From positions 310,001 to 374,000 of the forward strand of contig JAXLUM010000002.1 of assembly GCA_046329515.1 (NCBI GenBank): a stretch of 64,000 nt of DNA, in the 5' to 3' direction. The notes beneath the pieces are model-generated. The model saw nothing but the letters and a program-made list of their open reading frames with translations, was not told where the DNA came from and did no database searches. The translations under genes were made by a program, and so were the position numbers. Numbering within the stretch: position 1 is the first letter of the stretch; the number at the start of each line of letters is the position of its first letter. Source of the DNA: Bog-950 sp046329515. Its GTDB lineage: Bacteria > Bacteroidota > Bacteroidia > Chitinophagales > LD1. This document shows positions 60,998-64,000 of the stretch, piece by piece.

Positions 60998-61903
60998 ATG
61001 CGGAGAGAGTTGTGGTTTATTCTATTGGTTTTAGTGGGGTTGTATTTTAACGGATGCAAGGCGCCGGCTAACAAAAGCAAGGACAGTGGTAAGAAGGTTT
61101 CAAAAGAGGAAGCCAAGAAAAGGGAGGCGGATACTTTAGCTATTGCTGACGTCGGCTACCATTTAATAGTGGTAAACAAAAAAGATAAGGATAGTCTAGA
61201 AGCTTTGATGCAAAGCCTTGCACCGGAGTTTCCTATTGTGCTGGCCTTAAACAGAATTGATTCAGTGCGCGTATGGCGCTTAGATACGCTGGTGGTGCCC
61301 GATACTTTATTAGACTGGAATGCCTATTGCCCATTTCCGTTGGAGCTAAGAGCCGCTAAAGACATTCATAAAATCATTTTTTACAGCTATCCCGTTGAAG
61401 CCTTTGCAGCCTATGAAAACGGCAAGCTTGTGCGTTGGGGTCCGGTTAGTTTGGGCAAACAGGAAACGCCTACGCCAACAGGTTTGTTCCATACTAACTG
61501 GCGGGCCAAGCGAACGGTTAGCACGGTTGATGATGACTGGATAATGAATTGGTATTTTAACCTGGACAACATGGAAGGCGTAAGCATGCACGAATACGAA
61601 ATGCCGGGTTACCCTGCTTCGCATGCCTGCGCGCGTTTATACAGGGCCGATGCCATTTTCTTTTACAACTGGTGCCAGAGTTGGGTACTGAACAAAAAGC
61701 AAATTGCAGCCTATGGCACGCCGGTAATTATTTATGGCGTTTACCCCTGGGGTGAACGTAAACCATGGCGCAGATTGGCAGAGGACAAGCGCGCTATTAC
61801 TATTACTGAAATGGAATTGGGCAAGCAATTACAGCCGTATTTACCGTTGATTTTACAGCGGCAACAACAGCGAGATTCTATGGAGGCAGTAAAGGCCCTC
61901 TAG
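60998..61903 (+). CDS. L,D-transpeptidase (YkuD-type) lipoprotein
   Basis: 301 aa. The hydrophobic signal with FNGC (Cys20) fits a Bacteroidota lipoprotein, then a Lys/Glu-rich linker. The YkuD domain (about 120-265) has the TPTGLFHTNW stretch and the catalytic core H198 ... GYPASHACAR with Cys211 and H209; the canonical SHGC has Ala in place of Gly. These enzymes cross-link peptidoglycan (3-3 bonds) or attach proteins to it. The start is supported by a strong RBS 6 nt upstream. Confidence 0.85.
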   Translation: MRRELWFILLVLVGLYFNGCKAPANKSKDSGKKVSKEEAKKREADTLAIADVGYHLIVVNKKDKDSLEALMQSLAPEFPIVLALNRIDSVRVWRLDTLVVPDTLLDWNAYCPFPLELRAAKDIHKIIFYSYPVEAFAAYENGKLVRWGPVSLGKQETPTPTGLFHTNWRAKRTVSTVDDDWIMNWYFNLDNMEGVSMHEYEMPGYPASHACARLYRADAIFFYNWCQSWVLNKKQIAAYGTPVIIYGVYPWGERKPWRRLAEDKRAITITEMELGKQLQPYLPLILQRQQQRDSMEAVKAL

Positions 61904-62042
61904 CTCCCTAAAGGGGGAATCATTAGCCCAAAAGCAAGCATGATTGGGGCGCTCTTCCACCATTTAGGCTATTCTTCTAATTTTACAGGGTGAAACAGTG
62001 TTAGCCAAAGGGCTAATTATCTCATTATCAAATTGATGTTAC

Positions 62043-64000
62043 ATGAGCTATACCCCAAAAAATAAAGTACGCATTGTTACGGCGGCCAGCCTTTTCGACG
62101 GGCACGATGCCGCTATTAATATTATGCGCCGCATTATGCAGGCCAAAGGCGCAGAGGTTATTCACTTAGGCCATAACCGCGCTGCACAGGAAATTGTGGA
62201 GGCGGCGATACAGGAAGATGCACAAGGCATTGCCGTAACCAGCTACCAGGGCGGACACATTGAGTTCTTTAAATATATGTATGACCTGCTAAAAGAACGC
62301 GGTTGCGGGCATATCAAAATATTTGGCGGCGGTGGCGGTACTATACTACCTACTGAAATTGAAGAACTGCACCAATATGGTATTACACGCATTTATAGTC
62401 CTGATGATGGCCGCCACATGGGCTTGGAGGGTATGATAGAAGATGTTGTAAAGCAGTGCGAACCCCTAACCCCTAAAGGGGAACAAAAGCCCAAGTTAAA
62501 TGGGGAACTGAAAAATCTAAAGTCTTCGGATTGGAAAGTTATAGCGCAGGCCATTACTGTTGCTGAAGAAGGAAGCTTTGCAAAAATTAAAGACCTGCTA
62601 CCGAAAGTGGAAGCCAAGGTGGGGGTTCCCCCTTCAGGGGGTCAGGGGGTGGGAGCGGCCACTATTCCTGTTTTAGGTATTACCGGCACAGGTGGCGCAG
62701 GTAAATCATCGGTTACTGATGAAATCGTTCGCCGCTTTCTGTTGAATTTTAAGGATAAGACTATAGCCGTAGTATCAGTTGACCCAAGTAAAAAGAAGAC
62801 CGGTGGCGCTTTATTGGGTGATAGAATAAGAATGAATTCTATTTCGAATCCGCGCGCTTATATGCGCAGCCTGGCTACACGCGAGAGTGACCGAGCCCTA
62901 AGCGAGCATGTGCAGGAAGCTATTGACGTTTGCCGCGCAGCAGGCTTCGACTTTATAATACTGGAAAGTGCGGGCGTAGGCCAAAGTGATGCAAGCATAT
63001 TGGAATATTGTAATGTAAGTATGTATGTAATGACGCCCGAATATGGTGCGGCATCGCAGTTAGAGAAAATAAACATGCTGGATTATGCGGATGTAATAGC
63101 CATTAACAAGTTTGACAAAGCGGGTGCCTTAGATGCATTAAACGATGTATGCAAACAATATAAGCGCAACCATAACCAGTTTATGGCGAAGAATGAAGAC
63201 CTGCCTATTGTAGGTACCATCGCCAGCCAGTTTAATGATGCCGGGGTTAACCACCTGTTTGAAGTGCTGATGAACAAGGTGAAGGAGAAAACTTCCGTTG
63301 AGTTTACGGTTACGCATACGTCAGCAAAGAATACGGTTTCAAAATCGCAGATAATACCACCGGCACGGGTTAGGTATTTGGCAGAGATAGCCGAAAACAA
63401 CGAAGCTTACGACCAATGGGTGAATGAGCAGTGTGCCATTGCCAGCAAGCTCTACAAACTAAATGGGGTTGCGGCTGAGTTAAAAGACAGCGCCGAAGTA
63501 AAAGCGCTGATTGCTAATTACGAGAAGAAGTTTAACCCTGAGTGCAAAAAGCTGGTAGACGAGTGGGGTACGTTAAAGCAAAAATACAGTGGCGATACCT
63601 TTGCCTTCCAGGTAAGGGATAAGACCATACAACTGCCTTTTGTTTACAAAAGTTTATCGGGCACCAGTGTGCGCAAGGTGTATTTACCGCGCTATAGCGA
63701 TTGGGGCGACATACTGAAATGGCAACTGCAGGAAAATGTACCGGGTGAGTTCCCTTACACGGCCGGTGTGTTTGCGTTAAAGCGCGAAGGCGAAGACCCT
63801 ACGCGTATGTTTGCCGGCGAGGGCGGGCCAGAGCGCACCAATAAGCGTTTCCACTATGTAAGTATTGACCAGCCTGCTAAGCGTTTAAGTACGGCTTTTG
63901 ACAGCGTTACGCTTTATGGGGAGGACCCAGACCATCGCCCGGATATATACGGTAAGATTGGTAATAGCGGCGTTAGCATTGCTACCGTTGATGATGCTAA
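62043..64000 (+). CDS. icmF: Fused B12-dependent acyl-CoA mutase (IcmF-like), partial
   Basis: Starts at ATG 62043 and runs off the window (652 codons). Order: B12-binding domain (about 5-135; DGHDAAINIMRRIMQ, SYQGGHIEFF, GGGGGTILPTEI), a linker (about 136-206), a G-protein chaperone domain (about 207-430; GTGGAGKSS Walker A, SVDPSKKKTGGALLGDRIRM, ESAGVGQSD), then the start of the mutase substrate domain (DEDPTRMFAGEGGPERTNKRFHY). This layout is IcmF, which interconverts isobutyryl- and butyryl-CoA. Two GC-rich repeats are translated in the linker (residues 140-147 and 193-204). Works with the epimerase at 43693 only if the substrate is methylmalonyl-CoA. Confidence 0.9.
   Translation, partial: MSYTPKNKVRIVTAASLFDGHDAAINIMRRIMQAKGAEVIHLGHNRAAQEIVEAAIQEDAQGIAVTSYQGGHIEFFKYMYDLLKERGCGHIKIFGGGGGTILPTEIEELHQYGITRIYSPDDGRHMGLEGMIEDVVKQCEPLTPKGEQKPKLNGELKNLKSSDWKVIAQAITVAEEGSFAKIKDLLPKVEAKVGVPPSGGQGVGAATIPVLGITGTGGAGKSSVTDEIVRRFLLNFKDKTIAVVSVDPSKKKTGGALLGDRIRMNSISNPRAYMRSLATRESDRALSEHVQEAIDVCRAAGFDFIILESAGVGQSDASILEYCNVSMYVMTPEYGAASQLEKINMLDYADVIAINKFDKAGALDALNDVCKQYKRNHNQFMAKNEDLPIVGTIASQFNDAGVNHLFEVLMNKVKEKTSVEFTVTHTSAKNTVSKSQIIPPARVRYLAEIAENNEAYDQWVNEQCAIASKLYKLNGVAAELKDSAEVKALIANYEKKFNPECKKLVDEWGTLKQKYSGDTFAFQVRDKTIQLPFVYKSLSGTSVRKVYLPRYSDWGDILKWQLQENVPGEFPYTAGVFALKREGEDPTRMFAGEGGPERTNKRFHYVSIDQPAKRLSTAFDSVTLYGEDPDHRPDIYGKIGNSGVSIATVDDA
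62461..62483. repeat. Palindromic repeat inside IcmF, first copy
   Basis: AACCCCTAACCCCTAAAGGG then GAA: the CCCC-TAAA-GGGG core (62470-62481) and the AACCCCTAACCCC lead match the intergenic copies. It is read in frame as E140-P-L-T-P-K-G-E147 in the linker. Confidence 0.7.
62621..62654. repeat. Palindromic repeat inside IcmF, second copy
   Basis: GGGGGTTCCCCCTTCAGGGG then GTCAGGGGGTGGGA: a CCCCCTTCAGGGGG core with a GTCAGGGGG extension. Translated in frame as residues 193-204 (VGVPPSGGQGVG), just before the G-domain. Confidence 0.7.

Noticed and set aside
1..64000. tRNA, rRNA, riboswitch or integron structures
   Set aside because: I scanned for cloverleaf-type arms, CCA-flanked ends and conserved riboswitch cores and found none I could support by eye.

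Overview
The window looks like a chromosomal segment of a member of the Bacteroidota (Chitinophagia/Sphingobacteriia-like; the exact lineage cannot be fixed by eye). Supporting signs are several proteins with type IX secretion (T9SS) C-terminal sorting domains, GEVED and PCMD-type secreted proteins, a short primary sigma factor (RpoD) of the Bacteroidota kind, promoters resembling TTTG-N19-TAnnTTTG, mostly weak Shine-Dalgarno sequences, and moderate GC. No tRNA, rRNA, CRISPR array, transposase or prophage core gene was seen.

Positions 1-14.5 kb: a surface-glycan cluster, nearly all on the minus strand. It runs from a sulfotransferase-like gene through a Wzm/Wzt-type ABC exporter and a PhyH-like dioxygenase, then (after one plus-strand methyltransferase) a UbiA-family prenyltransferase, asparagine synthase, nucleotide-sugar epimerase, two glycosyltransferase-like proteins, an SGNH hydrolase and a large TMTC-like membrane protein cut by the window edge.

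Positions 14.6-29 kb: a surface-fibre region. Three large secreted collagen-like proteins (1856, 954 and 724 aa) share one N-terminal domain but have different C-terminal modules: tail-fibre-like cassettes, a GEVED domain, and an S74 endosialidase-type chaperone. With them lie two tiny secreted repeat proteins, a TPR-adenylate cyclase and a small T9SS cargo protein. A fourth collagen-like gene (41.1 kb) sits behind a paralogue of that small cargo protein, so a two-gene module is present twice.

Positions 29-46 kb: housekeeping and metabolic genes (serA, nitronate monooxygenase/FabK-like, sugar nucleotidyltransferase, acyl-CoA dehydrogenase, glyA, IscA-like, methylmalonyl-CoA epimerase, YjjG-type nucleotidase) mixed with hypothetical genes. 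GC-rich palindromic repeats of one family are scattered here, together with gene remnants (a DUF2971-like gene with a frameshift, a T9SS tail fragment, a T9SS protein with a scrambled tail).

Positions 46-64 kb: rpoD with an unusually strong Shine-Dalgarno sequence, an alpha/beta hydrolase, a YhhN-like lysoplasmalogenase, a phasin-like protein, a UbiB-type kinase, a PCMD/T9SS protein, an ECF sigma / putative anti-sigma / Spy-like triad, a transketolase split into two subunits with a pair of VWA proteins between them, a DUF4397 lipoprotein, an L,D-transpeptidase, and the 5' part of a fused acyl-CoA mutase (IcmF). Two of the dispersed palindromes lie in frame inside the IcmF interdomain linker.
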